14,096 nucleotides of DNA, from contig DAOWNY010000019.1 in assembly GCA_030642325.1 (NCBI GenBank), positions 1 to 14,096 of the forward strand. Reading direction: 5' to 3'. The DNA is from Deltaproteobacteria bacterium (lineage in GTDB: Bacteria; Desulfobacterota; DAOWNY01). This document shows, in pieces, positions 1-7,330 of this stretch. Under the pieces are notes generated by a model. It saw nothing but the letters and a program-made list of their open reading frames with translations, was not told the DNA's origin and ran no database searches. A program made the position numbers and the translations under genes. Each line of letters opens with the position of its first letter. The first letter of the stretch is position 1.

Positions 1-208
1 CGACTTCAAGACTTCCGGGTTCCCATTTGCACGGGCATGACATATGGTTAACTCTTAAATTAATGACATCGGGTTGTATGATAAAATATATGAATAACAA
101 CGGCGGGGGTGACGGAAATGAAAAATTACTCAATTTACACTGCATAGTTATTATAGATATGTATTCTTTTGAGGGGGCAGAGCTGATTGGTGCAGATAGG
201 ATATTAAT
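1..208. other. Non-coding or undetermined left edge
   Basis: This stretch lies downstream of engB and holds no gene I can support. It is AT-rich with a few G-rich patches. A minus-strand reading frame opens with ATG at 43-41 and runs off the left edge; it begins Met-Ser-Cys-Pro-Cys, but it has no ribosome binding site and only 14 residues are visible, so it may be chance. A plus-strand ATG at 118 preceded by a G-rich run would give only a 9-residue peptide. No stem plus U-tract terminator for the engB operon was seen. Confidence 0.4.
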
Positions 209-799
209 TCAGCGGGGATGTTTGAATATCTCACCCATTTTTTGCCAGATCAAATGCTTTCCTTCTTTGGTAACAGCCGAAAAAGTAACATAATTGTCCG
301 TTCTATTCCGGAAAAGTTTTTTAAAAATAATTTTTTGTTGCCGCAGAGAATTTTTGGAAATCTTGTCAATCTTAGTAAGAACGATGAGGATAGGAATTCC
401 TAGTTCATCGATCCAATTGACCATTAAATATTCTTCTTCCGATGGAATTCGGCGTATATCAAATATAACCACCACTAATCGCAAGTTCGTTCGGCTTGAA
501 AGATATTCTTCTACCATCGGCTTCCAACGCTCTTTAACTTGCGGAGGGACCTTGGCGTAACCGTATCCCGGAAGATCGACCATTAAAATATTTGCGTTTA
601 TCTCGAAAAAATTTATTAATTGAGTCCTTCCCGGAGTAGAGCTGGTTTTGGCTAAACCCTTTCTTCCTGCTAAAACGTTTATTAAGGAAGATTTACCCAC
701 GTTTGATTTGCCCACAAAGGAAACTTCGGGTAAAGAGTTTCTTGGATATTGGGATGCATTGACTGCGCTTTTAATAAACTCGGCGGAATAAATTTTCAT
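209..799 (-). CDS. engB: Ribosome biogenesis GTPase EngB (YihA/YsxC)
   Basis: This encodes a small TRAFAC-class GTPase of the EngB/YihA/YsxC family, which acts in the cytoplasm in late assembly of the large ribosomal subunit. The 196-residue length is normal for the family. All nucleotide-binding motifs are visible: G1 GKSNVGKS at residues 30-37, the TPGRTQ switch-I element at 55-60, G3 DLPG at 75-78, G4 TKID at 142-145 and a G5-like SAV at 174-176. The family signature with DIRR followed by P lies near 114-119. The ATG overlaps the stop of the upstream aminotransferase as ATGA, which suggests translational coupling and makes it the last gene of a metK-pal-aminotransferase-engB unit. Nothing is truncated. 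Confidence 0.96.
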   Translation of the reverse strand: MKIYSAEFIKSAVNASQYPRNSLPEVSFVGKSNVGKSSLINVLAGRKGLAKTSSTPGRTQLINFFEINANILMVDLPGYGYAKVPPQVKERWKPMVEEYLSSRTNLRLVVVIFDIRRIPSEEEYLMVNWIDELGIPILIVLTKIDKISKNSLRQQKIIFKKLFRNRTDNYVTFSAVTKEGKHLIWQKMGEIFKHPR

Positions 800-1938
800 T
801 GCTTTGTGAGGTATTTTTCAATCCGATCCATTCCCTCGGCAATATTTTCAACCGAATTGGCATAAGAAAAGCGGAGGTATCCTTCCCCATTGCTTCCAAA
901 GTCGATTCCGGGAGTTACCCCGACTCCTGCTCGCAATAAAAGATCAGAGGAAAAACCATATGAATCGAACGTAAATTTTTTGGCATTTGCTAAAACATAG
1001 AAGGCTCCGGTGGGATCAACGGCAATCCCAAAACCGATTTCCTTCAATCTCTTGATGATAAATTTTCTGCGGGAGTCAAAGATGTCCCGCATTTTCTTCA
1101 CATCTTCCCTTGCCTCTTGTAAGGCTACCACCCCCGCCCATTGAACAAAAGAGTTAGCAGAAATAAAAAAATTCTGCTGAATTTTCTGCATGGGGCGGAT
1201 AAACTCCGGTGGAACAATGGCATATCCCAGTCGCCAGCCGGTCATTGCGTAAGCCTTTGAAAATCCACTTATAACAAAGGCTTTATCAGTAAATTCAAGA
1301 ATGGAATGCGCATTGCCTTCATAAACTAAAGCATGGTAAATCTCATCAGATACCACGTAACTGCCCAAGTCGGCAATTTCTTCCATCCTTTCCTTCGAGA
1401 GTATGTGTCCGGTAGGATTAGATGGGGAGTTTATAAGAACAGCTATTGTTTTTCCGGTTATTTTTTTTTCAATTTCACCGGAATGATACTGAAAACCATC
1501 ATTTTCATTTACATCAATCTCGATGGGTTTACCATCAAGAAAGCGAATAAAATTAGGGTAGCAGGCGTAACACGGATTGGAAACGATAACTTCATCCTGA
1601 GGGTTGAGCAGAACAGAGAGGGTCAAAAATATTGCCGGCGAAGATCCGGAGGTTACTATTACCTGATCAGGCGAAACTGTTACTCCATAGCGTTCTAAAT
1701 ATTCCCGGCTGATCGCCTCTCTTAGTTCAAGCAATCCCAAGCTATGGGTATAATTGGTTTCCCCTTCTTTAATTGCCCGGATACATGCACCCACAACACA
1801 CTCGGGTGTGCTGAAATCAGGTTCTCCCACCTCCAAATGGATAATATTTTTTCCCGCTTTTTCAAATTCATGGGCCTTCTCCAAAACCTCCATGACCAAA
1901 AAAGGGGGGATAAGTTCTGATCGCTTGGATAACATCAT
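796..1938 (-). CDS. Class I/II PLP-dependent aminotransferase
   Basis: This is a fold-type I, class I/II aminotransferase of 380 residues, a cytoplasmic PLP enzyme of the aspartate aminotransferase superfamily. Visible landmarks are VGEPDFSTP near residue 38, the PLP-phosphate-side element TSGSSPA at 97-102, SPSNPTG at 171-177, DEIY at 198-201, the Schiff-base lysine K228 in SGFSKAYAMTGWRLGY, and a late Arg near the C-terminus in the LRFSYA segment, which would bind the substrate carboxylate. Subfamily and amino-acid substrate cannot be fixed from motifs alone; aspartate, alanine or aromatic acids are possible. The gene starts with two consecutive ATGs, and the only G-rich stretch (GGGTGG) abuts the first, so the second ATG (1935) may be used. 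It follows pal by 47 bp and overlaps engB by 4 bp. Confidence 0.9.
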   Translation of the reverse strand: MMLSKRSELIPPFLVMEVLEKAHEFEKAGKNIIHLEVGEPDFSTPECVVGACIRAIKEGETNYTHSLGLLELREAISREYLERYGVTVSPDQVIVTSGSSPAIFLTLSVLLNPQDEVIVSNPCYACYPNFIRFLDGKPIEIDVNENDGFQYHSGEIEKKITGKTIAVLINSPSNPTGHILSKERMEEIADLGSYVVSDEIYHALVYEGNAHSILEFTDKAFVISGFSKAYAMTGWRLGYAIVPPEFIRPMQKIQQNFFISANSFVQWAGVVALQEAREDVKKMRDIFDSRRKFIIKRLKEIGFGIAVDPTGAFYVLANAKKFTFDSYGFSSDLLLRAGVGVTPGIDFGSNGEGYLRFSYANSVENIAEGMDRIEKYLTKQ

Positions 1939-1985
1939 CCACCCGAATTATATACCCAGGATAATTATTGTGTCGTGTGTCGATT

Positions 1986-2573
1986 TTAGCGATAATTTAT
2001 CACAAATTGATCTCTTCTGTTTTTGGCCCTGGCCTCCTCATAATGACCCGGATCAAGAGGTCTTTCCTCGCCGTAGCTGATGGTAGATATCTTGGATTCA
2101 TCAACTCCCAGGGCAATCAAATATTTCTTAGCGCTCAGGGATCGCATTTCTCCAAGAGCGAGATTATATTCATTGGTTCCCATCTCGCAGCAATGCCCTT
2201 CGATATGAATTTTGGTTTCAGTGTGCGTAGACATCCAAAGACTAATTTGGGCAAGCTTTTCCATCGCCTCATCCGAAAGAGAATAATTATCAAAAGCGAA
2301 ATAAACAATTATGTCGGTGGGATCGACCTCAACCTCTTCTTCTTTCGCTTCTTTAGCAGCCTTCCGAAGTTCTGCTAGCTCCTCCTCTCGGATTGCCGCT
2401 TCTCTCGCCCTGGCCTCCCGCCTGGCCGCTTCTTCTCTTTCATAAGCTTCTTTGCGAACTTCCCCCACCTCTTTTTGATCAACCGGCACCTGCTTATTGG
2501 AACAAGCTGAAAATACAAACATCAAAGCAACCAAGGTAAAAGCTACCCCAATTTTCTGTAAACCATACGCCAT
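1986..2573 (-). CDS. pal: Pal/OmpA-type peptidoglycan-associated lipoprotein
   Basis: This 195-residue protein has a lipoprotein signal peptide (hydrophobic residues 9-22, lipobox FSAC, acylated Cys24). A highly charged Glu/Arg/Ala-rich, probably helical linker spans about residues 35-80. An OmpA C-terminal domain runs from about 86 to the end. In the Tol-Pal system such proteins link the outer membrane to peptidoglycan. The domain signature IEGHxxExGTNEYNLALG and the terminal AKNRR are clear. Oddly, the Asp normally found after GHx is Cys129 (GHCC instead of GHCD/GHAD). The usual Arg of the ERGT element is Met131, and the first Arg of the ERR element is Met143, while the key Arg144 is kept. 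An AAGGAGG site precedes the ATG. It sits 33 bp after metK. No tolA or tolB lies in the window, so pal is named from domain content alone. Confidence 0.88.
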   Translation of the reverse strand: MAYGLQKIGVAFTLVALMFVFSACSNKQVPVDQKEVGEVRKEAYEREEAARREARAREAAIREEELAELRKAAKEAKEEEVEVDPTDIIVYFAFDNYSLSDEAMEKLAQISLWMSTHTETKIHIEGHCCEMGTNEYNLALGEMRSLSAKKYLIALGVDESKISTISYGEERPLDPGHYEEARAKNRRDQFVINYR

Positions 2574-2606
2574 TTTAAAACCTCCTTTAATACTTTAGTA
2601 GTATTG

Positions 2607-3770
2607 CTATACTCCCACTGCCTTTCTCAAAGTATCAGCCTTATCGATATTTTCCCAGGTAAAACTTGGATCTGATCTTCCGAAATGGCCATAACATGCA
2701 CTTTTTTTATAGATAGGCCGATATAGATCAAGGTATTGAATCATTTGAGAGGGGACTAAATCGAAATTTTCTCGGATTATAAGGGATATTTTATCAGTGG
2801 GGATAATACCGGTCCCGAAAGTGTTTACCATGATTGAAACCGGTTCCGATATTCCTATGCAATAAGCGATTTGAATCTCACATTTTTTTGCCAGACCTGC
2901 CGCCACCACATTTTTGGCAATGTACCGGGCCATATAGGATGCGGACCGATCTACTTTTGAAGGATCCTTGCCTGAAAAGCATCCTCCTCCGTGGCTCCCC
3001 TGTCCTCCATAGGTATCCGAGATAATTTTTCTTCCCGTAAGCCCGCAGTCTGCCAAGGGCCCACCAATAACAAATCTTCCGGTTGCATTGATATAGTAAT
3101 TTGTTTTTTTATCCAGAAGATTTTCGGGGACGATTTTTTTAATTACTTCTTCAATTATGGCTTCTCTAAGGGTTGTACCCCTAACTTGCGGATTGTGTTG
3201 GGCGGCAATAACCACTGTATCGACTCTAATCGGTTGATTATTGACATACTCGACTGTGACCTGACTTTTCCCGTCTGGTCTTAAAAAATCCAGAAGTTTG
3301 TTTTTTCTTACCTCACTCAATCTCTTGGTAAGCTTATGTGCATAAAAGATAGGCATTGGCATCAGCACTTCGGTATCATCGCATGCGTAGCCGAACATCA
3401 GGCCCTGATCACCCGCCCCCTGTTCCTTATCAGGGCGAGAGTCTACCCCCATTGCGATATCGGAAGATTGCTTATCAACGGAAGTAAGAACTGCGCAGGT
3501 ATTACAATCAAAACCCATCAAAGAATTATTATACCCAATTTCCTCAACTGTGCTTCTTACTATCTGGGGTATATCGACATAACAGCTGGTAGTGATCTCC
3601 CCGGCTACCATTACCAAGCCGGTAGTAACTAAAGTTTCGCAGGCGACTCTCCCTTTTGGATCCTGACTGATTATGGAATCGAGGACTGCATCCGAAATTT
3701 GATCCGCAATCTTATCCGGATGCCCTTCGGTTACCGATTCCGAGGTAAATAGATATCTGCTCATCCCCAC
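2607..3770 (-). CDS. metK: S-adenosylmethionine synthetase
   Basis: Methionine adenosyltransferase makes SAM from methionine and ATP in the cytoplasm. The 387-residue length is typical. The N-terminal SESVTEGHPDKIADQISDAVLD motif contains the catalytic His17. The ATP-binding region contains GAGDQGLMFGYA, and the glycine-rich GGGCFSGKDPSKVDRSA loop is near residue 265. Small deviations are seen there: GGQGSHGGGC where GGYGRHGGGA or a similar form is common. The catalytic Lys and Asp are retained. The GTG at 3770 is preferred over the in-frame ATG at 3764, because the strong AAAAGGAGG site sits about 7 bases before the GTG but about 13 before the ATG. It lies downstream of the small membrane protein gene and upstream of pal. 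No SAM riboswitch was recognised upstream. Confidence 0.97.
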   Translation of the reverse strand: MGMSRYLFTSESVTEGHPDKIADQISDAVLDSIISQDPKGRVACETLVTTGLVMVAGEITTSCYVDIPQIVRSTVEEIGYNNSLMGFDCNTCAVLTSVDKQSSDIAMGVDSRPDKEQGAGDQGLMFGYACDDTEVLMPMPIFYAHKLTKRLSEVRKNKLLDFLRPDGKSQVTVEYVNNQPIRVDTVVIAAQHNPQVRGTTLREAIIEEVIKKIVPENLLDKKTNYYINATGRFVIGGPLADCGLTGRKIISDTYGGQGSHGGGCFSGKDPSKVDRSASYMARYIAKNVVAAGLAKKCEIQIAYCIGISEPVSIMVNTFGTGIIPTDKISLIIRENFDLVPSQMIQYLDLYRPIYKKSACYGHFGRSDPSFTWENIDKADTLRKAVGV

Positions 3771-3815
3771 GCAACTTTCCTCCTTTTAACAAAATGCTGC
3801 AAATTGATTCGCCTT

Positions 3816-4031
3816 CTATCGACCGTCTTCATCTCCTGGCGTATCCTGATTTTTACGAATCATTTTTTCCAATTTATCCAAAGAATCCGCCAATTTTTCT
3901 CTTAGTGAATCCGTAACCGTGCCCAAAGAATCAACCCGGCCCTTCAAATCAACCATTCCCCCCGCCTTCTGATAGGCTAAGGCAGAAAATACCAAGGCAG
4001 CTATGGCGATAATTAAGGTTAAAACCTCCAT
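3816..4031 (-). CDS. Small single-pass membrane protein with C-terminal helix
   Basis: I do not recognise a named family. The 71-residue product has one strongly hydrophobic segment at residues 3-20, then a polar helical region at about 27-62 with spaced Leu and Val (VDSLGTVTDSLREKLADSLDKLEKMI) that looks amphipathic or coiled-coil, and an acidic tail. This suggests a short membrane-anchored protein with a cytoplasmic or periplasmic helix able to self-associate. The ATG is preceded by an AAAGGGGG-type site. It lies 45 bp before metK on the same strand, so it is probably co-transcribed with it. No function can be assigned. Upstream are a 12-bp palindrome and a hairpin that may control this unit. 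Confidence 0.7.
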   Translation of the reverse strand: MEVLTLIIAIAALVFSALAYQKAGGMVDLKGRVDSLGTVTDSLREKLADSLDKLEKMIRKNQDTPGDEDGR

Positions 4032-4061
4032 GAATTTTCACCCCCTTTCACCCACCAGTTT

Positions 4062-4084
4062 CAGACCTGTTTACAAATGGTCTG
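4062..4084 (-). promoter_or_regulatory. Inverted repeat upstream of small ORF-metK unit
   Basis: A perfect 6-bp inverted repeat (CAGACC / GGTCTG) flanks an 11-base loop that itself holds a TTT/AAA match. It lies about 30 bp before the start of the 71-aa membrane protein gene. It could be an operator or a leader hairpin. There is no U-run after it, so it does not look like an intrinsic terminator. Confidence 0.35.
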
Positions 4085-4116
4085 CATATATTGCCGATCT
4101 GTTATCCGCATTAGGT

Positions 4117-4128
4117 TTTGCATGCAAA
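4117..4128. promoter_or_regulatory. 12-bp palindrome TTTGCATGCAAA
   Basis: A perfect 12-bp palindrome lies between the tRNA-Glu gene and the small membrane protein gene. Its length and symmetry suit a dimeric repressor site, but it occurs only once in the window and no partner regulator is visible. Confidence 0.3.
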
Positions 4129-4227
4129 CAATAATGCAACACAAATACAAATACGAACTAAAAATTACGCAATTTTGTAAAAACTTGTATGTAGACAGGC
4201 CGTCAGTTTAACGAATGCAATGTTTGT

Positions 4228-4305
4228 TGGCGTCCCCAAGGGGATTTGAACCCCTGTTACCGGCGTGAAAGGCCGGTGTCCTGGGCCAGGCTAGACGATG
4301 GGGAC
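4228..4305 (-). tRNA. tRNA-Glu (anticodon TTC)
   Basis: Read on the minus strand, the acceptor stem GTCCCCA pairs with TGGGGAC, followed by a G discriminator and an encoded CCA. The anticodon stem ACCGGC/GCCGGT encloses a CTTTCAC loop with anticodon TTC. The T arm carries GGTTCAAATCC. Length is 75 bases plus CCA. It follows tRNA-Lys after 7 bases, so both are probably processed from one transcript. Confidence 0.96.
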
Positions 4306-4312
4306 GTAAATT

Positions 4313-4388
4313 TGGTGGGCCGTGCAGGGTTCGAACCTGCGACTCTCTGCTTAAAAGGCAGATACTCTACCGCCTGAGTTAACGGCCC
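4313..4388 (-). tRNA. tRNA-Lys (anticodon TTT)
   Basis: On the minus strand, GGGCCGT pairs with ACGGCCC, with an A discriminator and an encoded CCA. The D arm has TTAACTCAGGCGGTAGAGTA, the anticodon stem CTGCC/GGCAG is closed around anticodon TTT, and the T loop has the standard GGTTCGAACC. It begins 36 bases after the purA stop with no evident terminator between, so it may be read from the upstream operon. Confidence 0.96.
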
Positions 4389-4424
4389 AAAATTAAGCAG
4401 ATATTTTTTTGATTCTCCATCTTT

Positions 4425-5726
4425 TTATGCATTTAACTCAAAAGGATTTCTCAACTTAACCACTTCTTCCCTGCCTGCTCCTACGGAAATCATGGTAACT
4501 TCTGTTCCGGTCAATTTTTCAATCTCATTTATATATTTTTGGGCATTGCCGGACAAATCGGATAACTTTCTTATATTCCCGATATTATCCTTCCATCCTT
4601 CCATTTCTTCGTAAACCGGTTCGCAGTGATCCATGTTTTCCAAATCAGGAGGAAGGTGCAAATATTCCTTTCCGCGAAACCTGTATGCCCGGCAAATTTT
4701 GATGCTACCCAGATTTTCCAGCACATCAAGTTTTGTTAACACTATTCCCGAAAGCCCATTTACCCGGATGGCATGGCGTAAAAGAACTGCATCAAACCAT
4801 CCGCATCTTCGGGGCCTTCCGGTAGTCGCTCCGAATTCAGCCCCTTTTTCCTGAAGCTTTTTGCCAACCTCATCGGTTAGCTCAGTGGGAAATGGTCCTT
4901 CTCCCACTCTGGTTGTGTAAGCTTTGGTAATTCCGATTACAGCATCTATCTTGGTGGGCCCCATTCCTGCTCCGCAACAAACATTTCCGGCAAGGGTATT
5001 GGAAGAGGTGACATAAGGGTAAGTTCCATGATCAATATCCAAATGCGTTCCCTGGGCTCCTTCAAAAAGGATATTTTTACCTTTTTTTATCTCTTCGTCA
5101 ATAATTGATGAAATATCAGTTGTGTAAGGCTTAATTTGTTTACCGTAATTTATAAATTTATCATAAATTTCGTCAAATGTAAACCCCTTTTCTTTCAGCC
5201 TACCTTCAAGATAAAAGTTTTTCTCCTGCAGGTTCAATTCCAGCTTTTTGCGGAACATATCGGGGTTGAAGAGATCAAGCAGCCTGACCCCGGTCCGGTT
5301 CACTTTGTCCTCATAAGCGGGGCCGATTCCACGTCCGGTAGTGCCGATCTTACTCGCACCCATAATTTTTTCCCGACCGAGATCAATTCTTTTGTGGTAG
5401 GGCATTATCAGATGGGCAAGCTTGCTAATTTTAAGGCTATTTTCATCCGAAAAATAACCCCTCCTTTTTACTTCCCCAATTTCTTCTAATAATATTTGCG
5501 GGTCAATGACTACGCCGTTGCCGATAATGCATAGTTTCCCAGGATGAAGTATCCCACAGGGAAGCAGGTGAGAAATAATTGTTTCCCCGCCAACGACCAT
5601 GGTATGGCCGGCGTTATTGCCTCCCTGAAACCTCACAATCAAATCAGCGTATTCGGAAAGAAGGTCAATAATTTTACCCTTACCCTCATCTCCCCACTGG
5701 GTACCTACGACTACTATATTAGACAC
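4425..5726 (-). CDS. purA: Adenylosuccinate synthetase
   Basis: This enzyme joins IMP and aspartate using GTP to form adenylosuccinate, the first step from IMP to AMP, in the cytoplasm. The full-length 433-434-residue product shows the N-terminal GTQWGDEGKGK loop with the catalytic Asp, the GNNAGHT segment with the catalytic His, GTTGRGIGPAYEDK for IMP binding, FEGAQGTHLD, the TTRVGEGPFPTEL and GATTGRPRRCGWFD blocks, and the C-terminal ISVGAGRE. Two starts are possible: TTG at 5729 and GTG at 5726. The GGGAG site lies 4 and 7 bases before them, so the GTG is preferred. It follows serA by about 20 bp, making it the third gene of that operon. Confidence 0.97.
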   Translation of the reverse strand: MSNIVVVGTQWGDEGKGKIIDLLSEYADLIVRFQGGNNAGHTMVVGGETIISHLLPCGILHPGKLCIIGNGVVIDPQILLEEIGEVKRRGYFSDENSLKISKLAHLIMPYHKRIDLGREKIMGASKIGTTGRGIGPAYEDKVNRTGVRLLDLFNPDMFRKKLELNLQEKNFYLEGRLKEKGFTFDEIYDKFINYGKQIKPYTTDISSIIDEEIKKGKNILFEGAQGTHLDIDHGTYPYVTSSNTLAGNVCCGAGMGPTKIDAVIGITKAYTTRVGEGPFPTELTDEVGKKLQEKGAEFGATTGRPRRCGWFDAVLLRHAIRVNGLSGIVLTKLDVLENLGSIKICRAYRFRGKEYLHLPPDLENMDHCEPVYEEMEGWKDNIGNIRKLSDLSGNAQKYINEIEKLTGTEVTMISVGAGREEVVKLRNPFELNA

Positions 5727-5749
5727 CAATCATCTCCCTCGCAGTACGA

Positions 5750-7330
5750 TTAAAGTTGAATCTGGGTGACGGAGATTATATTAGGCAAACCCTTTATTTT
5801 TTCCATTACGCCGGGAGTCAGGGGGGAATCCAAATGAAGGATTGAAATTGCCCGGCCACCCGGTTTATCGCGGCCAAACTGCATGCTTCCGATATTTACC
5901 CCCTCATCCCCCAATATGGTACCAATATTTCCGATAACACCGGCTTTGTCGTCGTTTAGCATGACAAGGATGTTACCATTGGGAACGGTTTCCACCGAGA
6001 ATTCATTTATCCTGACAATCCTGGGTTCACTTTTACCAAAGAGGGTGCCGGTAATAGAATTTTCACCAAGAGAGGTCTTTGTTTTCAAGGTTATTAAACT
6101 CATAAAAACCTCCGACTCTCTTTTTTTGGTCTCAATCACCTTTATTCCTCTTTCTTCCGCCAGAATGGGAGCATTAATAAAATTAACCCCTTCCTCGACT
6201 GAAGACATAATGCCTTTCAGAAGTGCGGAAGTGATAAATGAGAGGTCATAATCAATTATATCCCCGCAATATTCTACGATAACTTCCTCAATCCCTCCCT
6301 TAAAGAGATGTAACTGAAAAATACCCAGGTTTTCCGCTAAATTAAGGTATGGCTGTAATTGCTGCAATATCTCTTTGCCTACCGAAGGAAAATTAACCCC
6401 GTTTCTTACGATCCCTTTCGAAAAATAATCTGCCATCTGTTCTGCTACCGCCAAGGCCACATTTAACTGGGCTTCTCCGGTAGAGGCCCCTAGGTGGGGG
6501 GTACAAATCACTTCCTCCAGTTCAATGAGCCTGCGATCCTGAGGAGGCTCTACTCTATAAACATCAAGGGCTGCCCCCCTTACCTTACCTGATTTAATTC
6601 CTTCATAAAGGGCATCGTCATTTACTATGCCACCCCGGGCGCAGTTAACGATCATGACACCATCCTTCATTTTTTCTATGGTCTCTCTATTGATAAGCCC
6701 CTCCGTCTCTTTGGACATGGGGGTATGGAGCGATATGAAATCCGATCGGGCAAGCAGTTCCTCAAAGGTAACAAGTTCCACCCCAATTTTGGATGCCATA
6801 TCTTGAGAGACGAAAGGATCATAGGCGATAACTCTCATCCTCAGTCCCTGTGCCCGATCGGCCACTATGGAACCAATTCTGCCCATTCCCACCACTCCCA
6901 AGGTTTTATTAAAAATTTCAACCCCGACAAATTTTGATTTTTCCCACCGTCCTTCTTTTAGTGAGTGACTTGCCTGGGGGATTTTTCTTGACAGGGAAAG
7001 CATTAACGAGATGGCGTGTTCGGCGGTGGTGATCACATTTCCCCCGGGGGTATTCATAACAATTATACCCCTTCTGCTGGCCGAGGGAATGTCAACGTTA
7101 TCAACCCCGATTCCGGCCCTGCCGATAATTTCAAGGTTTTCCGCCGCCTCAATAACATCGGAAGTAACTTTGGTCCGGCTTCTGATGACCAGCCCTTCGT
7201 AATTTTTTATTTCCGCCTTAAGCTCTTCTTTCCCGATGGTGGGAAGAAAGTCTACATCAATTCCCCCTGCCTTAAGGATATCAATACCTTGCTGGGGAAG
7301 TTTATCGCTAACCAGAACTTTACTGCCCAT
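5750..7330 (-). CDS. serA: D-3-phosphoglycerate dehydrogenase, long form
   Basis: This catalyses NAD-dependent oxidation of 3-phosphoglycerate to 3-phosphohydroxypyruvate, the entry step of serine synthesis. At 526 residues it is the long form, with a substrate domain, a nucleotide domain, an intervening (ASB-type) domain of about residues 320-450, and a C-terminal ACT domain of about 455-526. The NAD loop GMGRIG spans 148-153 and is followed by Asp171 after the second strand. The catalytic set is Arg232 in ARGG, Glu261 in VEPP and His279 in PHLGAST. The ACT domain may give serine feedback control, as known for the family. The ATG has a GGAGGTG site 6 bases before it, inside the end of the upstream aminotransferase gene, with an 11-bp overlap that suggests coupled translation. 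Confidence 0.96.
   Translation of the reverse strand: MGSKVLVSDKLPQQGIDILKAGGIDVDFLPTIGKEELKAEIKNYEGLVIRSRTKVTSDVIEAAENLEIIGRAGIGVDNVDIPSASRRGIIVMNTPGGNVITTAEHAISLMLSLSRKIPQASHSLKEGRWEKSKFVGVEIFNKTLGVVGMGRIGSIVADRAQGLRMRVIAYDPFVSQDMASKIGVELVTFEELLARSDFISLHTPMSKETEGLINRETIEKMKDGVMIVNCARGGIVNDDALYEGIKSGKVRGAALDVYRVEPPQDRRLIELEEVICTPHLGASTGEAQLNVALAVAEQMADYFSKGIVRNGVNFPSVGKEILQQLQPYLNLAENLGIFQLHLFKGGIEEVIVEYCGDIIDYDLSFITSALLKGIMSSVEEGVNFINAPILAEERGIKVIETKKRESEVFMSLITLKTKTSLGENSITGTLFGKSEPRIVRINEFSVETVPNGNILVMLNDDKAGVIGNIGTILGDEGVNIGSMQFGRDKPGGRAISILHLDSPLTPGVMEKIKGLPNIISVTQIQL

Noticed and set aside
27..293. Plus-strand 88-codon frame at the left edge
   Set aside because: It overlaps the end of engB on the other strand, has no ribosome binding site or recognisable domain, and has low-complexity composition.
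1333..1698. Plus-strand 121-codon frame inside the class I aminotransferase
   Set aside because: It is antisense to a well-supported enzyme gene, and its translation shows no family motif.
1968..2378. Plus-strand 136-codon frame over pal
   Set aside because: It is antisense to a gene with clear lipobox and OmpA signatures; a long open frame is a by-product of the repetitive Glu/Arg codons.
3771..4227. SAM riboswitch upstream of metK or the small ORF
   Set aside because: I looked for the conserved SAM-I core and found no matching stems or conserved bases; the leader is short and AT-rich.
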